Positions 5,535 to 11,310 of a DNA stretch of 11,310 bases are shown here, one piece after another. Below the pieces are notes generated by a model that saw nothing but the letters and a program-made list of their open reading frames with translations, made no database searches and had not been told where the DNA came from. The translations under genes and the position numbers were made by a program. Origin of the DNA: Chloroflexota bacterium (GTDB lineage Bacteria > Chloroflexota > Ktedonobacteria > Ktedonobacterales > JACDGC01); NCBI GenBank assembly GCA_021812265.1, contig JAKAOI010000030.1, positions 1-11,310 on the forward strand, read 5' to 3'. Each line of letters opens with the position of its first letter. Positions within the stretch are counted from its first letter, which is position 1.

Positions 5535-6593
5535 ATGCAGGATGTAGCCGCAGAAGCACACATTCATCGGCTGCAAGAAAGTTTTAATGCGCTGAACTAT
5601 AGCGCAGAAGAGACTTTAGATGTGTATGGCTTGATGCTTTTGGCGCGGCTTACCGATGAATATCTTGCTGATTTGCGGACAAAAGGATTGATGACCGGCG
5701 GCGTTTCTTGCAAAGGGCATGAAGCTATTCAGGTGGTGTGTGCAAGAGAACTTGTTGTTGGAACAGATTATACGCTGCCATATTACCGAGATTTGGCCTT
5801 GGTTATCGCTATGGGGATGCCGCTGTATGATATTTTTCTAAATCACCTTGGCAGTGAGGCAGACCCAAACAGCGGCGGGCGCATGCGCCCTGCCCATTGG
5901 AGCAGCCGAAAGCTGGGCATTGTCAGCTCTTCCGGTGTTGCCGCCACCCACATTTTACACGCCGCCGGAATTGCTTTTGCTGCACAAATACGCCAAAGCT
6001 CAGCAATTACTGCGGCTTTTTTTGGTGAAGGAGCCACCAGTGAAGGTGATTTTCACGAAGCGCTGAATTTTGCCGGAATACATCGTGTCGGCGCTTTATT
6101 TATTTGTGAAAATAATGGTGTGGCGCTCTCTACCCCACAATCACGGCAGATGAAAGTGAAGCATGTTGTCGATCGAGCTTCAGCATATGGCGTTCATGGC
6201 ATGCTGGTAGACGGCTCTAATGTGTTTGCAGCCGCCGCAGCCATTCGCGACGCCGCAACACGCGCTCGCAGCGGCGGTGGACCTGTACTGCTGGAAGCTA
6301 TTATTCCATCGCAGATGCGGATGCGCGAACAACCCGATATATATGATCCTGTCTATGGATTGCGCGCATTTCTGCTGCAATCAGGCAAATTAACCGAGGC
6401 GGCGGATACAGAGATGCGCGAAACGTTCACACAAAAAATTGAAGACGCCTATAAACTGGCGCTTTCAGCAGATAAAGCCGGTATTTTTGCCGTACAAGAT
6501 TATGTGTACGCCGATAATCCCGCTGTAAACGTGCAAGAACATCTACAGACTGAAACATCCTTCAATATAGAGGAGACTTTGCAGCATGACTGA
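5535..6593 (+). CDS. bkdAA: 2-oxo acid dehydrogenase E1 component, alpha subunit (branched-chain type)
   Basis: The protein is 352 residues from the ATG at 5535. The frame runs back to a TTG at 5433, but that part is tnpB-derived sequence; the ribosome site (AGGA, 13 nt upstream) is weak. With the beta subunit it would form a heterotetrameric, thiamine-diphosphate enzyme that decarboxylates 2-oxo acids and acylates the lipoyl group of E2. Diagnostic motifs are LPYYRDLALVIAMGM (81-95), SGGRMRPAH (113-121), GIVSSSGVAAT (128-138) and the ThDP motif GEGATSEGDF (164-173) ending in ENN (192-194). These fit branched-chain E1 alpha better than pyruvate E1 alpha. Anomaly: after LLEA (252-255) the canonical stretch with YRxxPHSSDDD is absent. 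Only 15 residues separate EA from DPVYGLRAFLLQSG, against nearly 30 in remembered homologues. The catalytic loop His is thus missing. The gene overlaps the beta gene by 8 nt. Confidence 0.85.
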   Translation: MQDVAAEAHIHRLQESFNALNYSAEETLDVYGLMLLARLTDEYLADLRTKGLMTGGVSCKGHEAIQVVCARELVVGTDYTLPYYRDLALVIAMGMPLYDIFLNHLGSEADPNSGGRMRPAHWSSRKLGIVSSSGVAATHILHAAGIAFAAQIRQSSAITAAFFGEGATSEGDFHEALNFAGIHRVGALFICENNGVALSTPQSRQMKVKHVVDRASAYGVHGMLVDGSNVFAAAAAIRDAATRARSGGGPVLLEAIIPSQMRMREQPDIYDPVYGLRAFLLQSGKLTEAADTEMRETFTQKIEDAYKLALSADKAGIFAVQDYVYADNPAVNVQEHLQTETSFNIEETLQHD

Positions 6594-7575
6594 ACGCACG
6601 ATATCAATGGTCGAGGCGCTGCGCGAAGGATTACGCGAGGAAATGGGGCGCGATGAACGGGTTGTGCTGTTGGGAGATGATATTGGCTCCGCTGGGGGAA
6701 TATTTACTGCCACAATGGGGCTGCGTGAAGAATTTGGTGGCGGCAGGGTGTGGGATATGCCGTTAGCTGAAAATGGTGTGGTGGGCGTGGGAATCGGCGC
6801 TGCTATCGGCGGGCTTCGCCCTGTGGCTGAAGTGCAGTTTGCTGATTTCTTGCTTTCCGCTATGAGCCAAATTGTGAATGAGGCTGCAAAATTACGCTAT
6901 CGCTCGCTGGGCCAATGGAGCTGCCCTATCGTTATTCGCGCGCCGTATGGCGCGGGTTTAGCCGGCGGGCCAGATCACTCACAAAGTGTTGAAACACTGT
7001 TTGCCCATATCCCCGGCTTAAAGGTAGTCGCGCCATCCACACCGGCGGATACAAAAGGATTGATAAAAGCTTCTATTCGTGATGAAGACCCGGTGATATT
7101 TTTAGAACAGAAAAGTTTATACCACCAACGATATGGCGTTGTTTCTGACGATGAAGATTATGTTATTCCTCTTGGGCGCGCTATAGTGCGCCGCGAAGGC
7201 AAAGATGTTTCCGTTATTACATATGGCGCAATGGTCTTTGAATCGCTATTTGCGGCAGAAATGTTGCAGCGGGAACAAATTGATTTGGAAATTATTGATA
7301 TCCGCACACTGCAGCCGCTGGATATAGATACCATCGGTGAATCTGTCAGCAAAACCAATAAAGCGATTGTGTTTCATGAAGATACCCGTTTTAGCGGAAT
7401 CGGCGCTGAAATCGCCGCCACTATTGGGGAAGAACTCTTTGAATTTCTTGACGGCCCTGTTATACGCCTTGGCGCGCCGTTTGCGCCTATTCCGGCGAAA
7501 CCCTCGCTGGAAAAAGAAATCATTCCCAACGCCGCCGCGTTGGCAAACGCGGTGAGGCGCTTGTCGCGTTATTAA
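6586..7575 (+). CDS. bkdAB: 2-oxo acid dehydrogenase E1 component, beta subunit
   Basis: The protein is 329 residues, of normal family length. The ATG at 6586 has GAGGAG 10 nt upstream, within the end of the alpha gene, so the two are translationally coupled. The N-terminal pyrimidine-binding domain shows VVLLGDDIG (26-34), the catalytic Glu in MPLAENG (E62) and GLRPVAEVQFADF (76-88). RAPYGAGLAGGPDHSQS (118-134) carries the conserved active-site His131. The C-terminal transketolase-like domain contains LEIIDIRTLQPLD and the VFHEDTRFSGIGAEIAA segment. All expected beta-subunit residues appear intact, in contrast to the altered alpha loop. No E2 or E3 gene follows within the window, so the complex's other parts must be encoded elsewhere if it works as a 2-oxo acid dehydrogenase. 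Confidence 0.9.
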   Translation: MTERTISMVEALREGLREEMGRDERVVLLGDDIGSAGGIFTATMGLREEFGGGRVWDMPLAENGVVGVGIGAAIGGLRPVAEVQFADFLLSAMSQIVNEAAKLRYRSLGQWSCPIVIRAPYGAGLAGGPDHSQSVETLFAHIPGLKVVAPSTPADTKGLIKASIRDEDPVIFLEQKSLYHQRYGVVSDDEDYVIPLGRAIVRREGKDVSVITYGAMVFESLFAAEMLQREQIDLEIIDIRTLQPLDIDTIGESVSKTNKAIVFHEDTRFSGIGAEIAATIGEELFEFLDGPVIRLGAPFAPIPAKPSLEKEIIPNAAALANAVRRLSRY

Positions 7576-7590
7576 TTTTCTTGCGCCATA

Positions 7591-7622
7591 CGCTTTTTTT
7601 TGAACAAGAGCAATAAAAAGCG
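7591..7622 (+). terminator. Possible weak terminator or inverted repeat after the E1 beta gene
   Basis: CGCTTTTT (7591-7598) is complementary to AAAAAGCG (7615-7622) over 8 bp with a 16-nt loop. A run of eight T residues lies in the left arm (7594-7601), preceded by a 3-bp GCG/CGC hairpin (7583-7593). It is too weak to call a firm terminator; the thioesterase gene 38 nt on may share the transcript. Confidence 0.25.
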
Positions 7623-7660
7623 TTGTGAACGAATATTTTTGGTTGGGAGCAATAATTCGA

Positions 7661-8101
7661 ATGATTGATGATATACGCCAGCGATTTGCGGAGTATACTA
7701 AAGATACGCTGCAAGAAGTATTGGGCATAGAATTCCTTGAAGTGGACAATGATCATATCGTTGCCCGTATGCCGGTAAATAACACTACCAAACAACCCTT
7801 TGGTGTTTTGCATGGCGGCGCTACTGTTGCGCTGGCTGAAACTGTGGCGTCGATGGGAACTTGGCTGGGGATAGATCACCAAAAACAAACGGCCATGGGG
7901 CTGGAAATTAACGCTAATCATCTGCGACCCGTTCGCAGCGGCTTTGTAACTGCCGAAGCTAAACCAATACATCGCGGCCGCAAAACGTGGGTGTGGGATA
8001 TTCGTGTAACAGATGACGACGGCAAGCTTACCGCCATTTCACGCTGTACGGTTGCTGTAGTTACTCGTGCTGAAACGGCGGCAAGCGCTAATCCAGAATA
8101 A
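7661..8101 (+). CDS. PaaI/MenI-type hotdog acyl-CoA thioesterase
   Basis: The protein is 146 residues from the ATG at 7661, preceded by GGAG 11 nt upstream. A GTG at 7625 would add 12 residues that do not resemble the family. The hotdog motif is clear: [17 protein letters not shown] (45-61), with Gln45, His51 and the catalytic Glu60 expected for the 4HBT-II/YdiI-PaaI group. [15 protein letters not shown] follows, another signature of this group. It should hydrolyse an aryl- or acyl-CoA thioester in the cytoplasm. The family includes DHNA-CoA thioesterase of menaquinone synthesis and PaaI of phenylacetate breakdown; sequence alone does not choose. Position after the E1 genes suggests turnover of CoA esters from the same pathway, but this is only context. 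The last 14 nt overlap the end of dtd on the other strand. Confidence 0.85.
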   Translation: MIDDIRQRFAEYTKDTLQEVLGIEFLEVDNDHIVARMPVNNTTKQPFGVLHGGATVALAETVASMGTWLGIDHQKQTAMGLEINANHLRPVRSGFVTAEAKPIHRGRKTWVWDIRVTDDDGKLTAISRCTVAVVTRAETAASANPE

Positions 8102-8522
8102 TGGTAACCGGGCCGTCATTTATTAATGAAACATGCATATGAGCGCCAAATTGTCCTTCTGCAACAAAAAAACCTTTTTCGCGCAGCAATTGTATGAAAT
8201 ATTCAATAATTGTTTGAGCTTTTTGTGGTTCTGCGGCTTCTAAAAAATTGGGGCGCCGGCCATGAGATGTGTCAGCGTATAAGGTGAATTGCGAGACGGC
8301 GAGTATCTCGGCGCCGATATCTGTTGCGGATACGTTCATTTTACCATTGCTGTCTTCAAAAATCCGCAGATGAACTAATTTATTGACTAATTTGGGGCAA
8401 ACTGCTTCGGTGTCTTCTTTGCCAACCCCAATGAACAGCAAAAGCCCCTGTTTAATGGCTCCGACCGTTTGGCCGCTTACCTGAACAGAGGCTGTGGATA
8501 CTCTTTGGGCAACGATGCGCAT
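8088..8522 (-). CDS. dtd: D-aminoacyl-tRNA deacylase
   Basis: The protein is 144 residues, the usual length for the family. The ATG at 8522 gives the canonical start MRIVAQRV; the frame is open further upstream but only as an Arg/Lys-rich shadow of the fmdB tail. Both family signatures are present: SQFTLYAD (77-84), supplying the active-site Ser-Gln region, and NDGPVT (135-140), the Gly-cisPro motif that excludes L-aminoacyl-tRNA and enforces chiral proofreading. The enzyme hydrolyses D-aminoacyl-tRNA, and Gly-tRNA(Ala), in the cytoplasm. It lies 28 nt downstream of fmdB and is likely co-transcribed with it. No strong ribosome site is seen. Its 3' end overlaps the convergent thioesterase gene. 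Confidence 0.95.
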   Translation of the reverse strand: MRIVAQRVSTASVQVSGQTVGAIKQGLLLFIGVGKEDTEAVCPKLVNKLVHLRIFEDSNGKMNVSATDIGAEILAVSQFTLYADTSHGRRPNFLEAAEPQKAQTIIEYFIQLLREKGFFVAEGQFGAHMHVSLINDGPVTIILD

Positions 8523-8550
8523 ATGTACTGTGTTTCTTTCAGTTATGGGT

Positions 8551-8892
8551 TTATTTTTTTTCGGTGGATGCGCTGACCGGAGCTTTTGTTTCCGTTGGCG
8601 CGGGAGCCTTTTCTGCGGGCGCAGCGCTGGTATCTGCCGCCGGTTTTGTTTCAGCCGTTTCCGCCGCCGGCGCCGCGGCAGTATTTTCTGATGATGGAAC
8701 GGCGCTGGCGCTGGAATGGCGCGAATCATTTATATAGAATCCACTGCCCTTAAATACTATTCCATTAGCAAAAATCATCCGATGGATTTCTCCCTTGCAC
8801 TCGGGGCAAGTGGTTAATGGATCATCGGTCATATGTTGAAGAATCTCGAATTGATGATGGCAATTTTTACATTTATATGAATACATTGGCAT
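8551..8892 (-). CDS. FmdB-family zinc-ribbon protein with low-complexity tail
   Basis: The protein is 113 residues from the ATG at 8892, chosen because FmdB proteins begin MPxYxYxC; an upstream ATG at 8916 would add 8 residues and has a GGGAG between the two. The zinc ribbon has CKNC (8-11) and CPEC (29-32), with FEILQHM between and [10 protein letters not shown] (47-56) after it, the family hallmark. From about residue 58 the tail is a run of Ala, Pro, Thr, Glu and Ser, probably disordered. The family is widespread and thought to be regulatory; its biochemical role is not settled. It heads an operon with dtd. A GGGAGC lies 15 nt upstream of the start, further than usual. Confidence 0.9.
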   Translation of the reverse strand: MPMYSYKCKNCHHQFEILQHMTDDPLTTCPECKGEIHRMIFANGIVFKGSGFYINDSRHSSASAVPSSENTAAAPAAETAETKPAADTSAAPAEKAPAPTETKAPVSASTEKK

Positions 8893-8933
8893 AGAAAACG
8901 ACTTTAGCTCCCGCATGTATAAAAACTAAGCGC

Positions 8934-8970
8934 TTTGAGGCTGATTTCTCTCAAAACACTTTATATTATA
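8934..8970 (-). promoter_or_regulatory. Extended -10 promoter for fmdB-dtd, with initiation-region hairpin
   Basis: On the minus strand TGG-TATAAT (TATAAT at 8970-8965) is a perfect extended -10; the -35 is poor. Transcription would start near 8958, about 66 nt before the fmdB ATG. The first transcribed bases include an inverted repeat TTTGAG/CTCAAA (8934-8939 and 8950-8955, 10-nt loop), which may be a 5'-end stabilising hairpin or an operator. Confidence 0.5.
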
Positions 8971-9074
8971 CCATAACCTTGCTTTTCTCTGCATAATTTT
9001 TCTGCGCTTTTCCTCATGCATATTCCGCAACTCTGTGTTTGCAAGTATGAGATATTACCTCGTTCCGTTACTTT

Positions 9075-9160
9075 GGCGCCTGTTATGCGTTATATATTCG
9101 GTGTCTTCAGCGTGACGCATACCTTACAGGAATGCAGGTAATGCGCCGGAAGGAACCTTC
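9075..9160 (+). other. Nested inverted repeats upstream of the division gene, possible structured leader
   Basis: TATGCGT (9084-9090) and ACGCATA (9115-9121) are a perfect 7-bp pair around a 24-nt loop. CCTG (9079-9082) and CAGG (9127-9130) extend it, and GGCGC (9075-9079) can pair with GCGCC (9143-9147) as an outer closing helix. GAAGG-AA-CCTTC (9149-9160) follows at once. No riboswitch class I could recall matches. The rest of 8971-9253 has no convincing gene. Confidence 0.4.
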
Positions 9161-9194
9161 ATTATTTTATGGATAGATCTGCGTTATAAGACTT

Positions 9195-9221
9195 GGGAGC
9201 AAGGAAGCTCTCTTTTTCTTT
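9195..9221 (+). terminator. Terminator-like hairpin in the leader of the division gene
   Basis: GGGAGC (9195-9200) pairs with GCTCTC (9207-9212) over 6 bp with one G-T wobble and a 6-nt loop. It is followed by a T-rich run (TTTTTCTTT, 9213-9221). It ends 32 nt before the start codon at 9254. With no plus-strand gene upstream to terminate, it fits an attenuator in the leader, fed by the structured element at 9075-9160. Confidence 0.45.
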
Positions 9222-9253
9222 GTGTGAAACAAACAGGAGGAGCAGCAACATAT

Positions 9254-9649
9254 ATGTATTCTACTACATCGTATCGCAGATCGGCGCTGTTTCGCGGATC
9301 CGTTTTAACCAATACAGAGCAAAAGCCTTTTCGCAGATTTGGGCAATATTCACAAACGGCGCGCATGGCGGCAGCCCCAATTGCAAGCGTTATTCGGCGC
9401 CCGTTGCTGTTGTTTGCTTTGCTTGCAGCATTCTTTTTCGCCGCCGCATCGCTTGGTGAGGTATATACAGCATATCAAATGCAGCAAAATGTTTCTTTAG
9501 CGCAACAGCGCAACACAACAACGCGGCAAAATATACAGCAGATGCAGCAGCAACTATATCAGCTTCAGCAAAATTCTGTTATTGAAGCTGCGGCGGTAAA
9601 ATTAGGCTATACAATGCCTGCAAACAGCCAAGTTTCGTCGCAGCCTTAG
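9254..9649 (+). CDS. Septum formation initiator-like protein (DivIC/FtsB/FtsL type)
   Basis: The protein is 131 residues from the ATG at 9254, with AGGAGG 13 nt upstream (GGAG about 11 nt). Residues 1-48 are a basic, Ser/Arg-rich cytoplasmic region. One membrane helix spans about 50-68. A Gln-rich coiled coil follows at about 72-108 (QQNIxQMQQQLYQLQQ pattern). The C-terminus has SVIEAAAVKLGYTMP (108-122), matching the short motif that follows the coiled coil in DivIC/FtsB proteins. These small bitopic proteins join the FtsQ/DivIB subcomplex at the division site. The match is by architecture and the short motif, so FtsL cannot be excluded. The zinc-ribbon membrane protein gene follows 70 nt downstream. 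A leader with a terminator-like hairpin suggests regulated expression. Confidence 0.7.
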   Translation: MYSTTSYRRSALFRGSVLTNTEQKPFRRFGQYSQTARMAAAPIASVIRRPLLLFALLAAFFFAAASLGEVYTAYQMQQNVSLAQQRNTTTRQNIQQMQQQLYQLQQNSVIEAAAVKLGYTMPANSQVSSQP

Positions 9650-9719
9650 CCACAGTTAATTCGTATGGTTTGTGTATGATAGAAGAAGAAGATTATTTGG
9701 GGAGGGGATTGTATCATTC

Positions 9720-10328
9720 ATGGGCCATGATCGTCATGGAAAATGCGGCTATTGCGGCAGGCCGTTGCGCCTCGTTTCGGGATTTTGCGCCGGATGCCAT
9801 GCTCCGGCGGTTATTGCGCGCCGTCCAGAGCTTATTGCGCAATCTAGCCGCGCGCAAGTGTGGCAATACCTGGAGCCGATGCTGGCGTCTGAAGGCAGTT
9901 TAGCTGTTGCAGAATCTGAACGGCAGCTTCCGCAGTGGATTTATTTGGCCGGCGCAGTGGGTATTTTAGCTATTGCAATATCGCTGTCTTTAATAGTGAT
10001 GCAAATCCAGGGAAACGCAGCAAGCAGCGCGCCGCCGCAAACAGCGATATCTGTCAGCGCCACCGCAAATGGTGTTCCGCAAACCCATTTTACTATCGGT
10101 TCAGCAGTTTATGTAACATTTACCGTAACTATAGCTTCCAGTAATGCACCCATTATTATTCGGCTGACGCCACAAACTGGGCTGGCGCAAACCCTCAATG
10201 AAGTTTGGCCGCATGGCGTTATCCGCCGGAGTATTGTGTTTGCGCCGATGAAAGCGGGTATATGGAAAATTTCTCTTTCGGCTGGCAGCGCGGCGGAACA
10301 GTCGGTTGCCATTACGGTTTCACCGTGA
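9720..10328 (+). CDS. Membrane-anchored zinc-ribbon protein with C-terminal extracytoplasmic beta domain
   Basis: The protein is 202 residues from the ATG at 9720, chosen for the purine block GGGGAGGGG ending 12 nt upstream; a GTG at 9672 would add 16 residues. The N-terminus has CGYC (9-12) and CAGC (23-26), a four-Cys zinc ribbon in the cytoplasm. A linker leads to one membrane helix at about 72-96. The outer part is Ser/Ala/Thr-rich, then resembles an Ig-like beta sandwich: SAVYVTFTV, IIIRLTP, AGIWKISLSAG, VAITVSP. I know of no named family. The zinc ribbon plus helix plus beta domain layout suggests a surface protein tethered to a cytoplasmic sensor or scaffold. It is probably in the same transcript as the division protein and may be linked to the envelope, which is inference. 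Confidence 0.65.
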   Translation: MGHDRHGKCGYCGRPLRLVSGFCAGCHAPAVIARRPELIAQSSRAQVWQYLEPMLASEGSLAVAESERQLPQWIYLAGAVGILAIAISLSLIVMQIQGNAASSAPPQTAISVSATANGVPQTHFTIGSAVYVTFTVTIASSNAPIIIRLTPQTGLAQTLNEVWPHGVIRRSIVFAPMKAGIWKISLSAGSAAEQSVAITVSP

Positions 10329-10355
10329 ACGCCGGCTCAATTTGCTTTCGGCGTT
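10328..10355. repeat. 7-bp inverted repeat at a convergent gene junction
   Basis: AACGCCG (10328-10334) and CGGCGTT (10349-10355) form a perfect 7-bp stem with a 14-nt loop. It covers the last base of the zinc-ribbon gene and the stop of the radical SAM gene. Neither strand has a T tract after it, so a bidirectional Rho-independent terminator is only partly supported; it may protect both 3' ends. Confidence 0.45.
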
Positions 10356-11263
10356 AGGCGCTGTGCTTCATCATCATCATCATATCCCGACCAAAAACCA
10401 TCATAGCGTTGCGCCGGTATATTTGGCAGCGCGGCGGATATTTGCGCGCAAATTGCCTCAAGTTCTGTTTTGTTGAGAGATGTAACCGTTCGGTCTGCCG
10501 GCGGCCGGGTAACAGTATATACCTGTATGCGGCTGATACGCGCTCCTGCTTGCGCGAATTCATGAATTCTTTGAATATATTCCGCAATTTCTTGTCGTTC
10601 TGGGCCAATTCCGGCGACTCGCATAAAGCATGATTGCAGAATCAGCGGCGTTACTTTTCCGGCCGTAGTGATATTTTGCAATATGCGGTCAAATGGAACC
10701 GCGGCGCGATTAATTTGCCGAAAATACTCCGGTGACCCGGCGTCGAGCTTAGCCCATATTTCACCTCCGGCGCCGGTAATACTTTTTATGGCCTGCAAAA
10801 CACTTTCCCGATGAAACATTGACGCATTTGTGATGAGCGTAATAGGTATATGCTGCAATTCAAGCGCATTGCGCAGTTGAATAACTTTATGTACAACCGC
10901 GGCAAAATTACGAAAGGCGGTTGGCTCTCCATCGCCGGAAAAAGCAATATCGCGCACTTGCGGCGCTGTGTTTTTCATCCAAAGCCGCGAAAACCTGGGG
11001 TCATTAAAAAAACTGTCAGATTTAATAAGCGCTAATATTGCGCTAAGTTCAGATTCCAGCGCCGCAATATCTACGTTGCGATAGAGCGGAATCTCTGCTC
11101 TATTGACTTCACAGTATATACAGCCAAAATTGCATACTTTATCAATATTAAGATTTATCCCCAGCGAAACTCCGCCGGCGCGGCGCGACACTACCGGATA
11201 GATATAGCGCAAATTTTCCCATATTCGGGAGTGATCTGAATATAATTGTTGATTTAATGCCAT
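10337..11263 (-). CDS. Radical SAM protein, COG0731-like
   Basis: The protein is 308 residues from the ATG at 11263 (MALNQQLYSDH); a TTG at 11275 is less likely and neither has a strong ribosome site. The 4Fe-4S cluster motif is CNFGCIYC, a CxxxCxxC with Cys44, Cys48 and Cys51, preceded by SLGINLNIDK. FSGDGEPT follows, the SAM-binding GGE-like motif. The YPVVSRRAGGVSLGINLN context recalls COG0731 proteins, which include archaeal wyosine tRNA synthases, but bacterial members are mostly uncharacterised. The enzyme would generate a 5'-deoxyadenosyl radical in the cytoplasm; the substrate is unknown. The C-terminus has an acidic YDDDDEAQR run encoded by five TCA units on the plus strand (10368-10382). 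It converges on the zinc-ribbon gene with an 8-nt gap. Confidence 0.85.
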   Translation of the reverse strand: MALNQQLYSDHSRIWENLRYIYPVVSRRAGGVSLGINLNIDKVCNFGCIYCEVNRAEIPLYRNVDIAALESELSAILALIKSDSFFNDPRFSRLWMKNTAPQVRDIAFSGDGEPTAFRNFAAVVHKVIQLRNALELQHIPITLITNASMFHRESVLQAIKSITGAGGEIWAKLDAGSPEYFRQINRAAVPFDRILQNITTAGKVTPLILQSCFMRVAGIGPERQEIAEYIQRIHEFAQAGARISRIQVYTVTRPPADRTVTSLNKTELEAICAQISAALPNIPAQRYDGFWSGYDDDDEAQRLTPKAN

Positions 11264-11284
11264 ATATATAACCAATTGCAGCAG

Positions 11285-11290
11285 AGTATA
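11285..11290 (-). promoter_or_regulatory. Candidate -10 for the radical SAM gene
   Basis: TATACT on the minus strand (11290-11285) matches 5/6 of the -10 consensus. Transcription would begin near 11278, leaving about 15 nt before the ATG. The -35 would lie at or beyond the window edge, so this stays tentative. Confidence 0.25.
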
Positions 11291-11310
11291 AGCAAGCTCG
11301 GTGAAGATCG

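Noticed and set aside
7246..7749. A 167-residue minus-strand frame opposite the E1 beta gene
   Set aside because: It is antisense to a clearly recognised gene and has no features of its own.
9143..9160. SRP RNA apical-loop resemblance (CCGGAAGG)
   Set aside because: The flanking AGCAGCC side of the SRP symmetric loop is missing and the surrounding helix does not fit.
10368..10382. Five tandem TCA units as a microsatellite
   Set aside because: They encode the acidic DDDDE run near the end of the radical SAM protein and are too short to be a repeat array.
1..11310. tRNA, rRNA or CRISPR array
   Set aside because: No cloverleaf-like sequence, rRNA segment or regularly spaced direct repeat was found by reading both strands.

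Overview
The window reads as ordinary bacterial chromosome of moderate GC. It has 12 intact genes, one gene cut by the left edge, and one transposase fragment. Gene types, together with remembered similarity of several proteins (the GT-C glycosyltransferase start, the GH5 enzyme, the degenerate cupredoxin-like lipoprotein, the COG0731-type radical SAM protein), suggest Chloroflexota, perhaps Ktedonobacteria. That assignment is inference; no rRNA or other phylogenetic marker is present.

Region 1 (1-4291) looks like an extracellular polysaccharide locus. On the minus strand a processive GT2 synthase precedes a GT-C membrane glycosyltransferase that leaves the window. Divergent from them, on the plus strand, are a membrane-anchored GH5 glycosidase and a small lipoprotein. 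The shared intergenic region carries candidate promoters for both directions. The GH5 leader also has a GC palindrome and a terminator-like hairpin just ahead of the start codon.

Region 2 (4292-5534) is gene-poor. It contains a predicted three-way-junction RNA fold, a run of hairpins, two candidate promoters, one small two-helix membrane protein of unknown function, AT-rich palindromes, and the C-terminal scrap of an IS200/IS605-type TnpB with a frameshift. The scrap stops 43 nt before the next gene.

Region 3 (5535-8101) has the alpha and beta E1 subunits of a branched-chain 2-oxo acid dehydrogenase, overlapping by 8 nt, followed by a hotdog acyl-CoA thioesterase. No E2 or E3 gene is adjacent. 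The alpha subunit lacks the conserved His-containing phosphorylation-type loop, which is the most notable protein-level anomaly here.

Region 4 (8088-8892, minus) is an fmdB-dtd pair read toward the thioesterase; dtd and the thioesterase gene overlap tail to tail by 14 nt. Region 5 (8893-9253) is intergenic, with a good extended -10 promoter for fmdB and, toward the plus strand, nested inverted repeats followed by a terminator-like hairpin. Region 6 (9254-10328) has a DivIC/FtsB-like division protein and a membrane-anchored zinc-ribbon protein. A radical SAM enzyme (10337-11263, minus) converges on them, with a 7-bp inverted repeat at the junction.

No tRNA, rRNA, CRISPR array or complete mobile element was seen. 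The best candidates for something undescribed are the altered E1 alpha subunit, the two leaders with terminator-like hairpins, and the structured intergenic block at 4292-4761.
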